DNA of 64,000 nucleotides from Dioszegia crocea (GCA_001600615.1 BCKK01000001.1:1031082-1095081), one strand, 5' to 3'. Positions 23,643 to 41,700 are shown, numbered from the stretch's first letter. The notes: generated by a model from the letters alone, not told the origin. Numbers and translations: made by a program.

Positions 23643-26600
23643 CTAATCCTCAAAGGGATACTCAAACGGCTCAGGCATATCCGCCTCGGCATTCTCATCC
23701 CCCATCACCGTATCCGTATCAACCAACAGCGCTCCCCCTGCCGCCGCGGCCGCATTAGCGGCCTCGATCTCAACAGCCTCATCATCAGGCCAGAGCGCCC
23801 TATCCAACTCGACAAACTCCCCATCTTCTCCCTTCTTGGTATCCCGAAGCAAAACAATGCTACCACCGACGAATCGCTGAGTCTGGGGTCGACGTGCCTG
23901 CGCGCCTGACGATGCAGGGGCGGACTTATCGGTGGGGCTTACAGACGCTATGAGCGCTGCATCACCGATAGGTCTGACGGGGGTGTATCGGCCTTCAGGG
24001 AAGGAAATGAGTGGGGATTGGAAGGGTGTCATTCGGGATAAATTGGGGACGGCGAATTGAGAGGGTTCGGCGGGTTTACGGTCCTTCTTTGGCGCTGCGG
24101 CAGCTGGGGTTGGAGCAGCGGCAGCGGGCGTTGAGGGTGTAGGGGCAACGTCGTCCTGTCTATCAGCATTATTTCCTCCACCTGTGAACGCCGAGACTTA
24201 CCACGTCCATCCCATCACCATCTTCTCCCTTCTTCCTCCTTTCCCTAGCCCTAGCCCTCGCAGTCGTACTGAGCACCGCAGCCTTCTGCTTCCCCTTAAC
24301 CTCCTCCTTGCCCTTCTTCTCCCGGACAGGATATCCCAACGCGGACTGACGACCATGGCACGTGAAGTCCACTTTCGGTATCCGTAATTCCTCATCAACA
24401 GCTATGATGGCCGTGGGACTGAAGGCGAGGCCGAGGCAGTGCGCGAGCGGGAACCAGTACCAGAATTGGACAAACATGGCCATTCCGACAATAGCGCCCA
24501 TGTTGAGTGTTCCAGCACGAGTAGAGAGGGAAATGGTCATGTTTCGACCTCCGGCATCGATTATGCCCTGAGCGAGCGAGGCACCGAATCGAGCCATGGG
24601 GTCCTCGTGCTTGTCGGCGACAACTTTGGCGAGTAGGTCTCGGATTTGGTTCACCTTAGGCGATTGGGACTCGGTCTGTTGGATGAGGATCATGGCGAGG
24701 GAGATGTATGCGCCTTGACGAACGAAATCGACTGGATCATTCGTCATTGGTTCCAGGAGGTCAATGGCAGCCTAAAAGTCAGCTTCCTTTCTGCGATGTC
24801 ACAGTATGCTCAAGCTTACCTCGAGTCCAGTCCCAGCGCAACTGATACCCAAAGCAAATGTCGCACCGTGTCGCACATGTGGGTTGTAGCTCTCTGCCAA
24901 AAGCTGCACGACCCTTGGTACCTGGGTATGGTTTCGGAACATGACAAATCCGAGGGCAGTGACGGCCGCTCGTCGAACATCGTCATTGACGTCGGATACA
25001 GCAACGTGGAGTAGCTTTCGGACAGCCTTGTTGTTGCCAGTCCCAGCGTATGCTAGGGCAATGGTGAACATGCCACCGTATCGCATAATCGAGTCCTGCA
25101 TTGTCAGCTGAAAGTCTATCCAACTTCGAGGACCTCGCAGCTCACCTTATCTTGGCTCAATCTGTCAATGACCGAGTCTGCAGCCTCGCGCTGACCGTAG
25201 TATAGGAATGCAATACCCATCGCCAAACTCCTGATGATCTTCTCGTGCTGCGTCTCTCGAGCGTAACTGGCCATCTCATCAAAAGCCTTCTCGCTCGCCG
25301 TGCCCAACATGACTAGACCCATGGCGTATCCTGATGCCTCGCCGGCAGTGGCATTGTCCTGGAAGAGGGCAGTTCGGATCTCCTCGTAGATTTCTAGGAC
25401 GTCAGCTGTGTTCGTGATGCACAGACAAGCACGGTAGCAAGAACTGACCCTCATCGGCAGTGGCCAAAGCACTGACACCGAGACCTAATGCTGCACCATG
25501 TTGAATGACCGGATCGTTGCCCTCGGCCAGCGCCTTCCTCAAATCCTCCTCCGCCTTGCCTTTCCGTCCGGCATATATCAGACCCAATGCAAACAACGCG
25601 CCTCCCTCGGAGAACTTATTGGGGGCCGAACCACCGGGAAGGTAAGGTCGGACGACCTTGACACCATTCACCCAGCTTCCGCGATGTATCAAACCCAGCG
25701 CGGCAGTGGCGGAGAATTTGGCCCAGTTGTTGGCACGTCCAAGCCAGTCAAGGTTTTCACGCAGGAATTTATCGGATGTAGTCCCGCAATTGGCAAATGC
25801 GTTGGTGAAGGTGATTGCGGTGTGGTAGATGGAATATCGGTCCTCGAGCGAGTCTTTGGTGATTTTAAGGATGGACTGGTCGGTTTTGTTATGTTTGGAG
25901 AGGAAATTGAGGAAGTATTCGGCAGAGCGGTCGCCCATGAGGATATCGCTCATGGCCCGGGCGGTAGTCTGGTTATCAACAAAGTCCTTTAATGGGAATT
26001 TGCAAGCAGACGTACATAATCATGGTCGGGAGCGAGATCTCCAGCCTGCATCCATCTCTTCACCTCAGCAACGAAAGCCTGTGATGCAGTCTCGACCAGA
26101 TCGAATCCGATCTGATATACTTCCAGCACGTTCTTGGCGTCAAGCATCTTGCGAAGCTGTTCGCCGCACGCTTTTGGAGTGTTGGACTGGATCCAGAGAG
26201 TGGTGATGGATGTCCAGTCGGTGTTGGTGGTGTTCTTTGAGAACAGGGTGAAGAGGAGTTGGAATAGCTGAATTGTAAGTTGCGCGTCTCGGGTGGATGA
26301 AAGAGAGCTAGCTTACGCTTTGACGGAATTCGGCAGACCATGCTTCGTTCCCACTCGCACCACCGACAGCTTCGTTCAGGACGTATCGAAGTAACGACTC
26401 ATCCGGGCCTTTCGCGGCAGAAGCTGAGGAGCCCTGGGCAGGTGTAGCAGAGGTCTCGTATAGCATCTCGATCAGGTCCAATCGCTGGAGGGCAAGCGCG
26501 AGTCCCATAGCCTGGTCGTCAGCGGTAACAGGAATTTGTGGAGTCAAGGGTATTTACAAGCTTGGAGTTCTCGCCGACGCTGTTCCTCATGACGGCATCG

Positions 26601-27177
26601 ACAACCGCCATGGTCTGGGCATCAAGCTGCTTTGATGGATCGTTTACTTTCTGGGAAATCGCTCGGTCGAGACAACCAGCTGATACGTTAGCTCCGAGCG
26701 GAGGGTCCGATCAGAATACGCAACACACCAATGATGGTCTGCTTGTATTCCCCATCCGCCTCCTTCTCGAACGCTACTCCGGCCTTCAAAGCAAAGCTAA
26801 CAGCCTCATCCAGCTCGCCAATGAAGTAGTAGACTTTGGACGTGAGAAGGGCGGCATAGGGCGCAGAATCGGCAGGTAGCTCTTTGTTGAGGGGTTCCGA
26901 CAGTGTTTCTCTGCGGTAAATGAGCTTAAGCTACATATAGGGGGACGACAGCAGGACTTGAGCTCACAAGTATCCGATCTGGTCCGATATCTCTGCCCAG
27001 AATTGAGGAACGATGCTGAGCAAATGCTGTAGAGCATATACTCTGACATGCTGATCATCATCCTGGAGCAATGCCAAAGAACCGGCTGTGGGGTCAGTTC
27101 TGGGGCTTTTGCGGGGCTGTTTTCGCTGGGATTTGGATCCACATACCTGCTGAAGTGGTCGCTGTCGCGGTCGGCAT
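23643..27177 (-). CDS. RPN2: 26S proteasome regulatory subunit Rpn2
   Basis: Largest non-ATPase base subunit; scaffold for Rpn1/Rpn13 and ubiquitin receptors. Exons 27177..27147, 27085..26968, 26910..26729, 26679..26558, 26511..26317, 26267..26016, 25968..25449, 25393..25146, 25095..24820, 24771..24202 and 24155..23643 give 1,008 residues. Hallmarks: [37 protein letters not shown], the PC repeats ([36 protein letters not shown]), [57 protein letters not shown] and [17 protein letters not shown] Lys/Arg-rich linker precedes the terminal [10 protein letters not shown]. Intron 6 has two in-frame acceptors 18 nt apart (exon start 25968 or 25986); I chose the longer intron because 29 nt would be too short. 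Confidence 0.95.
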
Positions 27178-27434
27178 GTTGTGCTAGGGGAAGGGGTTGT
27201 GATATAGGTGGAAGAGTTGATGATAGTGAGGAATGTTGAGCTCGCTTTGCAACGCGCAACCGTCACCGCTGGAGAGGGCGGACAACGCCGCTGAGAAGTC
27301 CACGTGGGTGAGAAGCGGAACTCGCCGCCTGTGCCTGGCGGAAGCAGACGCGTCGACGCGTTTTGAAGACGCGACTGTAACTGAAATTGTCAGCTGCCTA
27401 ATCTACATCTACTTGTCTATCTTTCATACACATT
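27178..27434. promoter_or_regulatory. Divergent promoter RPN2/MCM4
   Basis: 257 bases separate the start codons of a proteasome gene and a replication gene. It contains a tight pair of MCB sites (listed separately) about 80 bases before the MCM4 ATG. Confidence 0.6.
27348..27361. promoter_or_regulatory. Pair of MCB elements (2 x ACGCGT)
   Basis: ACGCGT at 27348-27353 and again at 27356-27361, two bases apart, 74 bases upstream of the MCM4 start. A third partial core (GACGCGAC) follows at about 27368. MCM genes are classical MBF targets in fungi, and MCB pairs are the usual arrangement, so G1/S control of MCM4 is a sound inference. The same sites could also affect RPN2. Confidence 0.7.
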
Positions 27435-30861
<3,427 letters not shown>

Positions 30862-31411
30862 GCTGGGGCTGGGCGTATTGGGAAATGGTGCAGGCTAGTT
30901 GAAATTGGGTATTTACGGGTCAGAATTTTGTTATTCAGGTATGTAGTGTAATATTTTGGGGCCCATGTATGATTCTGCGAATATACATAGCCCAGAATGA
31001 CGCCGCCATGGGGTCGACATGGTCATGTATCGGTAGCCATGCCCTTGCGACTAGAATGGCAATCCACCGAGTTTCAGAGCATGTTTCAGGATGTTTCAGA
31101 TTTCGGATCTTGGGCTAAAGGTGAGCTCAAGCCTGCACGAGTCTTCCGCGATGTGCTATCCTGATCCTCGCTATGTGTAGCAGATACGGAACGATAGTCA
31201 TCCCACCGTATAGCACTTGGGCAACTCCAAGCACCACTGTCAGGATCATATGTGGCCGATGGGAAGAAATGTCGTCATTTGGATTCAGGGGGAATAGATT
31301 AGATTGTGTGTGCGGCCCCCTCTTTACTTATTCGGGTCCGATGCTCGGACGTCCTTTGGCTTCGGAAGAATTTACAGGAGGGCAGCTTCTGAAATCTGAT
31401 TCCTGAGACCT
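30862..31411. other. Intergenic region downstream of MCM4
   Basis: MCM4 3' flank and upstream region of the small membrane protein gene. A short open frame (31173-31406, +) does not join to the next gene and resembles nothing I know. No signal-peptide exon for the downstream gene is visible. Confidence 0.4.
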
Positions 31412-32105
31412 ATGACGGGTAGTTCCCCCTTGTCTGCCTCTTCAGTCATACCTTCCACACCCACTATCTCTCCTCTTGCCACAAACATGTCAATGCCCAC
31501 CATCACCGCCTTTCTGCTCGATGCGGCCAGTACGCCCGCTGGCTCTCCGGCTGAGGCCAAGCCTACATTCAAGGGAGTCAAAATCAACACACCTACCATC
31601 ACTACCTCGAGCTCCAACCCCAGCAGTGCCACAAGCTCTAACTCGGCGTTGTCTGCCAATTCCAATGTCAAGGGGTGTGGATCAGGAAGTGAGCAAAACA
31701 CCTCGGCGGGTGGGCTCGGTCGTTGGATCTTGATCTGATAGCCTGTAGAGACATGTCTGAGTAAACCTCAGACTATCGGACTAGGTGTCGGTATTGCTAT
31801 TGCAGTGATCATCATCATTGTAGCCATCTTGCTGTTCATTTATATCCGCAGGTAAGCTTTCACTCTCGGTCCAGCACGAGGTGTGATGGCCTTTTGGTCG
31901 GTCAACTAGGAGGCAAGACCCTTTCACCCCCACATACCGTTCAGCCTTGCGGGATCTAGGCTGACAGTTCAGATCCAAAGCCAAGGCGGCGCTTCTGGCT
32001 CAGAATGGCGGCGTCACACCTTATAACGCCGCGGAGCCCATCCCCGCACAGCTGGAGAATGGCGCGGGACCAGGAGTGAATGGAGCAGGAGGGACGAAGG
32101 CCTAA
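31412..32105 (+). CDS. Small Ser/Thr-rich single-pass membrane protein
   Basis: Exons 31412..31688, 31749..31851 and 31973..32105 give 170 residues. The N-terminal 90 residues are Ser/Thr/Pro-rich, as in O-mannosylated surface proteins. CGSGKTC spans the first junction, then one strong transmembrane helix (IGLGVGIAIAVIIIIVAILL, about 103-125) is followed by a basic IYIRRSKAKAA stop-transfer and a short cytoplasmic tail. The layout recalls small fungal plasma-membrane proteins of the Mid2/Wsc sort, but no N-terminal signal peptide or cysteine-rich domain is seen, so either an upstream exon is missing or it is tail-anchored in style. I do not recognise the family. The choice of acceptor at 31748 is forced by the frame of the membrane helix. 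Confidence 0.6.
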
Positions 32106-32267
32106 GGTGCGGAAACTGGTACTGTGGGGTTGTGAGCAATGGAGCTACTAGTCAACAATCCTCTTGAGCTGTGCCATGGTTCGGGCTCTAAGGGCTATAT
32201 TTGCTACGATGTATCAGAACCTATAATTTGTGCATTCTGTTTTTTCTGGTTTCGCCATCCATCTGGG

Positions 32268-32295
32268 ACTCAGCACTCAGTACTCAGTACTCAGT
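32268..32295. repeat. Tandem heptamer ACTCAGT x4
   Basis: Four consecutive 7-base units (ACTCAGC then three ACTCAGT) in the 3' flank of the small membrane-protein gene. Short, perfect apart from one base; no function assigned. Confidence 0.85.
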
Positions 32296-32333
32296 AGTGA
32301 GGGGCTAAGCGATAACTAGCCAGTAATTCCAGA

Positions 32334-33010
32334 TCAGAGCTTCAGCGCTTCGGCTAAGATCTTGCCTCGCTTGCTCGCCACACGCTGCCACATAGCTTTC
32401 GGGACAATAATAAATTTAAAGTTCAGACCTTCACACTCTTTTCCTTTTCGCATTACACTGGTCTCCTGCAGCCACTGCTCATCTAGGAGAGTCAGCTTGA
32501 TGGCGCTCTTCTTTGCCCTTGACATTTTCCCACGCCCGCACAATCCTTTCCGCCCAACCGAGTCCGAGACCTTGATTGAGGGTTTTCCAACAGAAACAGT
32601 TAAGGTTCTCGAGCCCCTTCTGAGCGATATCTCGCGCTTCCTTGGCTGAAGTACCCAATTTGACGGTTGGCAGAGATCATCAGTCGTACCAACACCCTGT
32701 ATCTATTGTCAGCGGTCGGCTTCTCCATCTTCATGGCCACGGTGATTAGTGTCATGGTCTGCGTACTCTGTATCGAGCGGTGAGCTTAAGTGATGCTTAG
32801 GCATAGTGCATACCTGGACTTCCCGCCGCAACGCTTTGCTCCAATGCCGGAACACGACTCTAACGATGCAGAGCAGCTGCCAGAGACACCAATCATGCCG
32901 CCGTCCGACAAGAGGATGAGATCCTCATGATTCCGACCCCTCATCAACAGCGTATCCTTGCTGGAGGCGGGCACACGATTAGTCGTGATAGAATAGTGAG
33001 GAGGGGTTGA
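32334..33010 (-). CDS. placeholder
   Basis: placeholder. Confidence 0.
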
Positions 33011-36000
33011 TACATATTTAGGCAGTAATCGATACGTTTATTACAGCATCTGACCTTGCTGCCACGTTCGCGTCCTGACACAGCAGATTGTGTAGTCCGC
33101 TCATGTAGGGCTCGACCGACCCTTCAGCCTCCCAGGAATCCGACTTTCTCCACGACTGCTGTGGGAAGGCTGAGACCCTCCTGTCTGTACAGTCTTGTAA
33201 TCAATAGCGTTGGCGTGGCAGATCAATATGTCAGTCTTCGGACAGCATGTCAGGTGAGGATCTCAAATAATCAGCCGAGATGGAGATGTGGATCACGTCC
33301 TGCTGAATCAAGGTGAAGAAGTCGGAGCAAAGCGTGATTCCCATTGGTGGGACTCGGGTTAACGGATGGCGCCAGGGCTTTTCATTATTATACATCATCT
33401 GAGAGAGAGAGCCGTGCAGCGCCACGGACCTGGCGTAAACCGAGGGCATGCGAAAACTGCGGTGTTGGCCTATATGATGCGGACGGCGAAAGCTAGGCAG
33501 ACGAAGATTATTGAGTCCTGGTAATCAGCATAGTGTCCCACTGAGACTTGAGGATCAGGCCACAAGCATTGTGTGCCAGCAGATATGATATAGAGTATAT
33601 CCGAAACTGACATTGCTCCACATTTCCTGTATGACAGTATCTGATTCTTCCCAATGACAAGACATATCCGCTCTGATCCGATTCAGCAAACACGGTCTTC
33701 TGAACAATGCAAGAACCTAAACTCACCTTCCTGCCTGTCCAAGATTCTCTGACATTGTCACAGTGACGATATACTTGAAACCTCTCGGTTCAATCTCGAG
33801 CATCTTCTGCTTTACCCGCTATGCCCAGCTCAGCTCATGCTCACTGTCCCTCGAGGTTCAGCGGAAGGTATGACATACCTCTGATATCTCCTTACTTGCT
33901 GCTCTCGCTCTTGCTTTATCTTGGCTGTTCCAGCTGACGCCTATCTGGACTCAGCCACAGAGGTCTAGCTCCTGCGCGATTACTGAAGACGAACCGGTTA
34001 AATTTCTAGATAGTAGCTGTCCCATCAGTATCGCCACGGCGACGGATTTGATCAGGGAGCTCACGGTCTGTACAAACGGTCTTAGTTGCTGCGCTGGGAA
34101 GGGCGGTCTAGCTGGCGAGCTGGCGCCGGTTCTGGAACGCGAGGCTGGTAGGGGTTGGCGAGGTGTTGACAGTGTATCTTCCGCTCGGGAAGAGCTAGCC
34201 GTGGCCATTTTGAGATATCGTATGGGTCAATTTCGAGATCTAGGTCTACTGAAAGGGTCTAGGAGTTGTTCTGGGGATGTCTTTGGGGTATTCCGGCTTG
34301 GGGTAGCGATAGATGGACTTGGAGACGCATAGAGCAGCGGTCGACTTTCAGACGAGGCATGCCGTAACATCATTCTCACTCTCGTGAACCTCCTGAAGAC
34401 CGCCAGGCCATCTGACACACGACCATCTACCCTGAGGCAGTCATATAGTTCTAATGATTGACATGCCATCTACACGTCTTTTGTCCATGAACATGACATG
34501 TATCCTCAAGATCGGTATGAACACATTCCCGCGGGGCCGCCTCATCTCCGTTCCGTTAGGTAGTCTGCCAATTTCGATTTCGTCTCATCCTCAGGCATCG
34601 CTTCTGGCGGTGGATGTGGTTGACCCTCTGCGCCCTCGGGAATGACGAGTGCGGGCGGTTCGACCCATCTGACGGTGTCCCAAGCCCAGTACCCTACATC
34701 GTCAGCGACGATCAAGGCTTTCAAGTCAAAGACTTACCCTTTCCTGGCTTGTCTGGCCAATCATGACATCTGACCCTTCTTGGTGGCCTGTCTCATCAGC
34801 ATCAATGCCTCCTCGTAAATACGGGCACAAACTCACTCATCATCCCACACAATCTTCTCAGAGTATCCAATCGTCTCATCCACTTCTGGATACTCCACCC
34901 AGCCCCTAATCCTCGCATCGTCCTTCCCATAACAAGCATGAACACCGGGCACGACCGCGATACGCCCAAAGCCATACTTCCAAAAGTCCCAACTGATGAA
35001 TGACGATTCTGACGCCTGGCACTCGTATTCGTCCTTCAGGATCTCGTTCGTGTTGTAGTCTGCTGGCAGGCCGGTGGGCTTTCCTCGTCGGAAACGGACG
35101 TTGTAAGGTGGGTAGAAGGGGTCGGGGCGCATCAGGGCGATTCCGTTCCATCCGGCGAATACTTGATAGGGGAGGATGCGGTTGTGCCGCTCACGAGTGT
35201 TTGGGGAGGATATGAATAGCTGCTGTATCAGCACGACCAATTGGAGAGGATGATTCGGCGAAGCCGAGCTCCGGCCAGCGAGGCACATTCCAAACAGTCC
35301 ATCCGCCCCAACATAGGCCTCACACAATTGCAGAAATCGACTTACTTTCTGTGGCGCGTCCTTGTCCTCCTCCTTGACGGGGAATGGGGTGTAGAGATCG
35401 CCCGACATGTCCCTTCCCACCCATCCATCGTAGAACCATCGACCAGCGTGATCCCATCCACAGGTCATATCGGCCTCTTGGGCCATGTGCTGCCAATGTC
35501 AGCTACATTCGGACAAAAGATCAAGTCATCACTGACCTGGTGCATCAATTCCAAAACGTGCCCAGCTCCAAGATACACGTCATTATAGAAGATGATCCCT
35601 GTCCATGGATTCCCATCAGGGCTGTTCCCCGCTGGTAAACTGTCGTAGAATGGCTTCATGCCCGCATTGCGCATATCGGCCAAAAGCTCAATGCGATGGT
35701 GCCCTTCCCAGTCGATAGGAGGGAGAAGGGTGCGAATGTGGATGTTGGCGGGTGGAACACCGATGTTGAGGAGGTGGGTCCGCATGGCGCCGGATAGGAT
35801 CTCACCACTGGAGTGATCAGCGGTGAAGGCGGACGGTAGGAAAAGACTTACCTGCCGTCATCCGAACCACCCTCCAAGAGAGAAAAGACGAGGGATTCTG
35901 GACCGAGATAATCTGCAAGAACCGTCCACATGGCGAACCAGTCGGCAAGCATCCCTTTAAGAATTAGCATGTCATAAAGCATCCAGGGCAGGCTCAAGCG

Positions 36001-38606
36001 CAGACAGACTCACCAGCAACCTGTCGACAAACAGTCACCATTATCCACCTTCGCTCAACTTCCACCCACTCCTCCTTGTCCTCGTCCCATACCGCCTTCA
36101 AATGCTGGAATCTGTCCTGCTGATCCTTCGTCAAGAACGGCGGGAAGATTGGACTCCATAATTCGTGTTCCCTCGGAACGACCGAATTCTCCTCCTTGAT
36201 CTGCTTGAGCAAAGGATGTAGCACAGCAAACGCCTCCTCGATAGTCGGCAATCGAGCAGTGTTGTACTGCTCCGGATTGCTCCCTTTGATCACTGTCCGA
36301 GACACACCTCGCGATGTTCTCTTTGGTGGTGCCCGATTGAGTCGAGCAAGATTTGGCCCATTATGTGATAGATATGCTGCGGGGATTGCGTCTGTTCCCT
36401 GCAGCCATGAGGGTTTGGAAGGGCGAAAGAGGGATTTCTTCAGCCAGCGAAACAGCCCGCCGCCTGAGCTGGTATGTGGTATGCTGGAAGAATCACTTCG
36501 GCGGTCCGCAACGGATGAGGCGTCCCATACACCTGATGTGTTTGTGCGAGAGAGGTTGAAGAGGACGAAGGCCCCGATACCGAGGGAGATGATGAGAAGG
36601 ATGCGCTGAGTCGCTCGAGGCAGACGCGAGTAACGGAATGCCAAGGACGCCATGCTGGTCGAGGAAGCCGCGATGGGCACAGACGAATGACTCGTCTGGT
36701 GCACTCGCTGCGAGACCAAAGCACGGTCTTCGTAGAGCTGGCTGAACTCTGATCGACGGGTTTTGATTACAGTCGCGCGAGTGAATTGATATGTCGACTC
36801 GGCTTGACTCTTTCAAGTCAGGAAGTAGTGGATGCAGCTAGACTGTGCTGTTGAAAGGAACTGCACGCTGGGTGTATATGGTTCGAAATCTTGCACAGCT
36901 CGGTCACAGTCACGCTCAGTCACGCGCCGAAAAACCACGTTATTCACTGCGAGCGCACCCAAAAATCATTCAACTCCGCATTCCGTACGCAGCTCCTAGC
37001 ATCCACACTATGTAGGATCAAACCATCACACTCGCGGGACATAATGCCAGATACAAGCAATTAGGACCACTTGAATAGTAATCGATGCATGGGGATCATC
37101 GACATCCTTTCCGTTCATGTAGTCGGAGAAAGCCTTACGTAACGACTCGGCTGGATTGTCCCGGGCCCGAGCGAGTCGCTCACACCACATGCTGCTGTTA
37201 CATCTCACCTTTACAGGCTATATAAAACAGCTATAACGCACGCAAACACCCACTTGACTTCCTCAGCGATACATTATGAGTGAGCTTTGGAAGACGTGTG
37301 GCTCGGCTGGGCCGATCTGACAAAACTGACACAGCAGGCGCTCCTAGTTTCTGGGCCGATGTCCCTCAGGGGTGAGCTCGCTTTATGTTCATGAGCCCAG
37401 CGAGTTAAGCTGACGTGTAGTCCCCCTGACCCCATCCTTGGTATACTATTTGGCTCTCTCTGATATAGTTCCGTTGTCATAGGCAGCACGGCTGATATAA
37501 AGGTGTCACCGATGCGTTCAAGAAGGACACCTCCAAATCCAAGGTCAACCTCGGTGTCGGTGAGTCAAATTCCCGCGTCCTCTCAATCCCACTATCACGA
37601 ACAGTGCTTACCTAGGTTCTCATTCCCATCACTTGCCTCTCCTGCTCTCAAATTACCGCTCACCCTCCGACTATTCTACCCGATCCCACTGCCTTACTGC
37701 CACCTGCCCCATCCCGTTTCCCCTCGTTATCGCTCCACGACCCACTCCTTTGACCTCCTTATCTCCCTCAGGCGCATACGTGAGCTTCTTTTAGATTGCG
37801 GCGATGAATTGCAAAGCTGACATGAAAAGCGAGACGAGAATGGCAAGCCGTGGGTCCTTGAGTCTGTGCACAAGGCCGAAGATATCCTGCACCAGCAAAG
37901 AAATGACAAAGAGTACCTCCCTATCGAGGTGAGCTAGCTCCTGCTTCACGCCATGTCTCAGCTCACTTGTAGGGAAACGCAGACTTTGTCAAGCTTGCCA
38001 CGCAGTTGGCATACGGCAAGGATTCCAAGCCGCTCCAGGAGGGACGAGTGAGTCTCTTTTGTGAGGCTGTTACCGCTGTGTGCCAGAGCTGATGTACAGG
38101 TCGCCGCGGCTCAGTCCATCTCCGGCACTGGCGCTCTCCGGATAGCCACCACATTCCTCTCGCAGTACCACAAGGGACCCAAGGAGGTATACCTTCCCGA
38201 CCCGACATGGGGAAATCACATCCCCGTTGTTGAGCAGACAGGCATGAAGGTGGTCAAGTACCGATACTTTGACAAGAAGACTGTGGGCCTCGACTTTGAA
38301 GGGATGAAGGAGGACATCAAGGTGAGCTACCTTGCCCGACGCGTCCCATTCTGTGTGATTCTGTCGGGTTTCAGCTGACTCTCTAGAACGCGAAATCCGG
38401 TTCGATCGTGAGTAGTGATATGGTGAAACCTGTGAAACCCTTACTTATGGCAGATTCTGCTTCACGCCTGTGCTCAGAACCCGACTGGTATCGACCCCAC
38501 CAAAGACCAGTGGATTGAGCTCGAGAAGTTGATCGTCGAGTGCAAGCACGTCCCCTTGTTTGACATGGTCAGTCGTCAAAGCGCACGATATGACGCCCTA
38601 AACTGA

Positions 38607-38762
<156 letters not shown>

Positions 38763-41700
38763 TGATAATCTTAGAACTTGGGGCTGTACGGTGAGCGAGC
38801 TGGAACATTCTCCATGGTCTGTTCGTCGACCGAGGAGCAGGCGCGCGTCTTGAGTCAGGTCAAGAGGGTCATCAGGCCCCTTTACTCGAGTCCTCCAATG
38901 CAGTAAGTCTGGCAATCCAGGTGTAATACGAACCTCAGTGCTAATGCTGCCCAGCGGTGCTCAACTTGTCGCTACTATTCTCGGCAGCCCGGAGCTGTAC
39001 AAGCTATGGTAAGCCTGACCCGTCTCGGAAGTAGCGGGATCGATGGCTGATTTCCACAGGCTGTCCGAGGTCAAAGCGATGGCTGAGCGGATCATCAAGA
39101 TGAGGGACGTGCTGTATGATGCTCTGATCAAGCTCGAGACGCCCGGCAAGTGGGACCACATCAAGTCGCAGATTGGTAAGTCTGATACTCCTTTGCGCCT
39201 TGTATGCCAATCGATCAGGAGCCAGCTAACCGTGATAGGCATGTTCTCGTTCACCGGGAGTAAGACGATCCCTTTGATCACAATTCTAAGTATCGGCTGA
39301 CACATTCAGTGACTCCTGAGCAAGTCGCCGACCTTGCTGAGTATGCACACATCTACCTGACCAAGGACGGCCGGATTTCCATGGCTGGGCTGAATGAGCA
39401 CAACGTCCAGGTCAGCCAAACTGTGGATGTGTACTCTCATCCGGATGATTAGCTGATGTCGGGCAGTACTTCGCCGAGAGCATGAGCAAGGCCGTCAAGG
39501 GCGAATTGAAGAACAAGTCGGCTTTGTAGGCAGAAAAGACGATCACGAGTGGAGAATGTACATATTACATCGGAAATGCGGTGCTGGTAGCTTAGTAGAA
39601 CGAGAAAAGTTGCGGAGCCCAACATGAAGCTCTGCATAAATCATGATCCCACCTCGGATATTGTCAACCCCCGTAATCTCGCTACTCTCCCAGGCGGTTC
39701 AGGTCCCGGACTACTCGCTGACCTTCTCCTCCGCTCATGCACATCCGCAAGTTCCTCCACGGGCCCCTCCATCACCCTATCGGTGTTACTCCGTCGCATC
39801 GGGCTAAGCGGCGAAGGACGTGGAGAGCCCGCACCTTCCGGCTGTAGACCAGATCGCGATCCACCACCTGCACCCGAAGTGGACGGTGGGGTCGATGATA
39901 AAGACGCCTCGATGTGCCGCAGTTGGATAAGCGTCTCGGGCTCAATCTTGACGTCGAATAGGTCCATGATGAACCGCCTGACGGGTGCTTGGAAGTGATT
40001 TGTGGAAATTATCCGGAGTGCGCGGTGAAATAGGGTGATGGAGGAGAAGTAGCGGGGGTGGCGAGTTCGAAGGCTGATGAGTCAGCTTTCGTGCCAGAGT
40101 ACTGCCCGATGACAAGCAAGACATACCGCTTGAGATTATTCATTGCTTTGGCAGCAAGGACGAAATTGCTCAATCTGGCTATACAAGCCATAATTTCTTC
40201 TTCTAGCCCCGCAAGCTTCGGCAACGACGATGAGGGAACCACCGCGCTTTTTCTGGTCCAAGGTTCGATCTGCCACATCAGCATTCTCTACATGCATCAA
40301 CGACAACGAAGAAGCTTACATAGGCGAATCGAGCGATATCGCTCGGGAGGCATATACCTGTTGGTCGACCTAGTGGAGTCCGGGTCGCTATCCAGCCAAA
40401 CTCTTCTAGGATTTCCGCACCCATCACCGAGGTTGAAATGAGACCGAGGACGTAGAAGCATGTTCTGAAATATGAGCTGTCGGACACTTTACTGCTTACG
40501 GGACTTGGAAGCTCACCCCTTCATTGTCAAAACGGGTGATTGTTCCGCTATTTCCACAATGACTTCGATAATCTCTTCATCTTCCAAGAAAGGTAGACCG
40601 CCTGGATTAGAGCCGAGGTGTCCCTAGAAGTATCAGCCGATCGTTTACCTCAGATCAAGGGCTTGGAGGCAGCTTACCAGTGCCCACAAGACACTCTTGA
40701 CATGCGTCATGATGGCCTGATCGGCACTTTCCATCCCGTGCAACCTAACAATTTCTGCCAATTCCGCCACTAGACCCCTCTCACGCAAATATCGACACCC
40801 TTCGGGCGTCTTGGTCAGTTCGCCAAGGAAGTGTGCGGGTGCCATGCTGCTTGTTTGCCTAGGACCATTAGCGCTTACTCGGACTAGTCGACCTTGAAGC
40901 CGCAAAGACGAACCATTGATCTTCCACTGTGTCGCTCGTAAATGGTCGGATGGTACGTGTTACAAACGCCTCAACTTCAACGACATATAGCAGATTTCTC
41001 TCCTGCTTGATCAGCCAACGTACCGCCCACAGATGTGTCTGATCAAACTTACCGTGATCCAGCTGTCTAGTTCTTGGTCGATATACCTCGCTTGATGCAG
41101 GTACTGAAACCCTACGGATGTCGAAACGAATCTATTCAGGTCAGATTTGAGTCTTCCACGCCCCAGCACGCGATTCCGCCCGAAGTAACTGACCGCATGA
41201 ATAATGGATATCCCACATCGTCCAGGTGCTCCAAGCACGGTTGGAACGAAACCACTTTATCCAGCGCCGCAGGGTCCGAACCTGCTTCTTCGAGATACAT
41301 GACGGCCACATCGCATACTTCCATGGCGGTGTCGTATAGCTGCGTAATCAACAGCTGGAGTGCCCAGTCTTGGAGACTCGGCTGTTCATGCAGCAATCGG
41401 CCGATATGATGGGTTGCAAATAGACGTGTCTCCTGTCTCGTCAATTATCTATGACCGGTCGGAGCATACCTGATCTGCACAAGTCATAGCTTTGGAAATG
41501 AGGATTCGAGGGTGCGAGTCACTAGAATGTAAGCTTATCACTTCGAGGATTTTGGGGGATTCAAAACTTACGAGGTATAGTCTAGATTCTCAAGAAGGAG
41601 CTGCATCAGGTCGTCTCGTTTCTTGAGCTCCAACAGGTGATAGAATGAATTGAAGAAGCGGTACTTTTCAAGCAGTCTGCAGCATCAGTGCAAGTCGCTT

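Larger units (their letters stand above)
32106..33469. other. Gene-poor stretch, possibly holding an unrecognised gene
   Basis: About 1.4 kb between the membrane-protein gene and the Tctex gene. It has no recognised domain. A tandem heptamer lies near the left end, and fragments of a possible spliced frame on the minus strand lie at 32334-33010 (both listed separately). Confidence 0.4.
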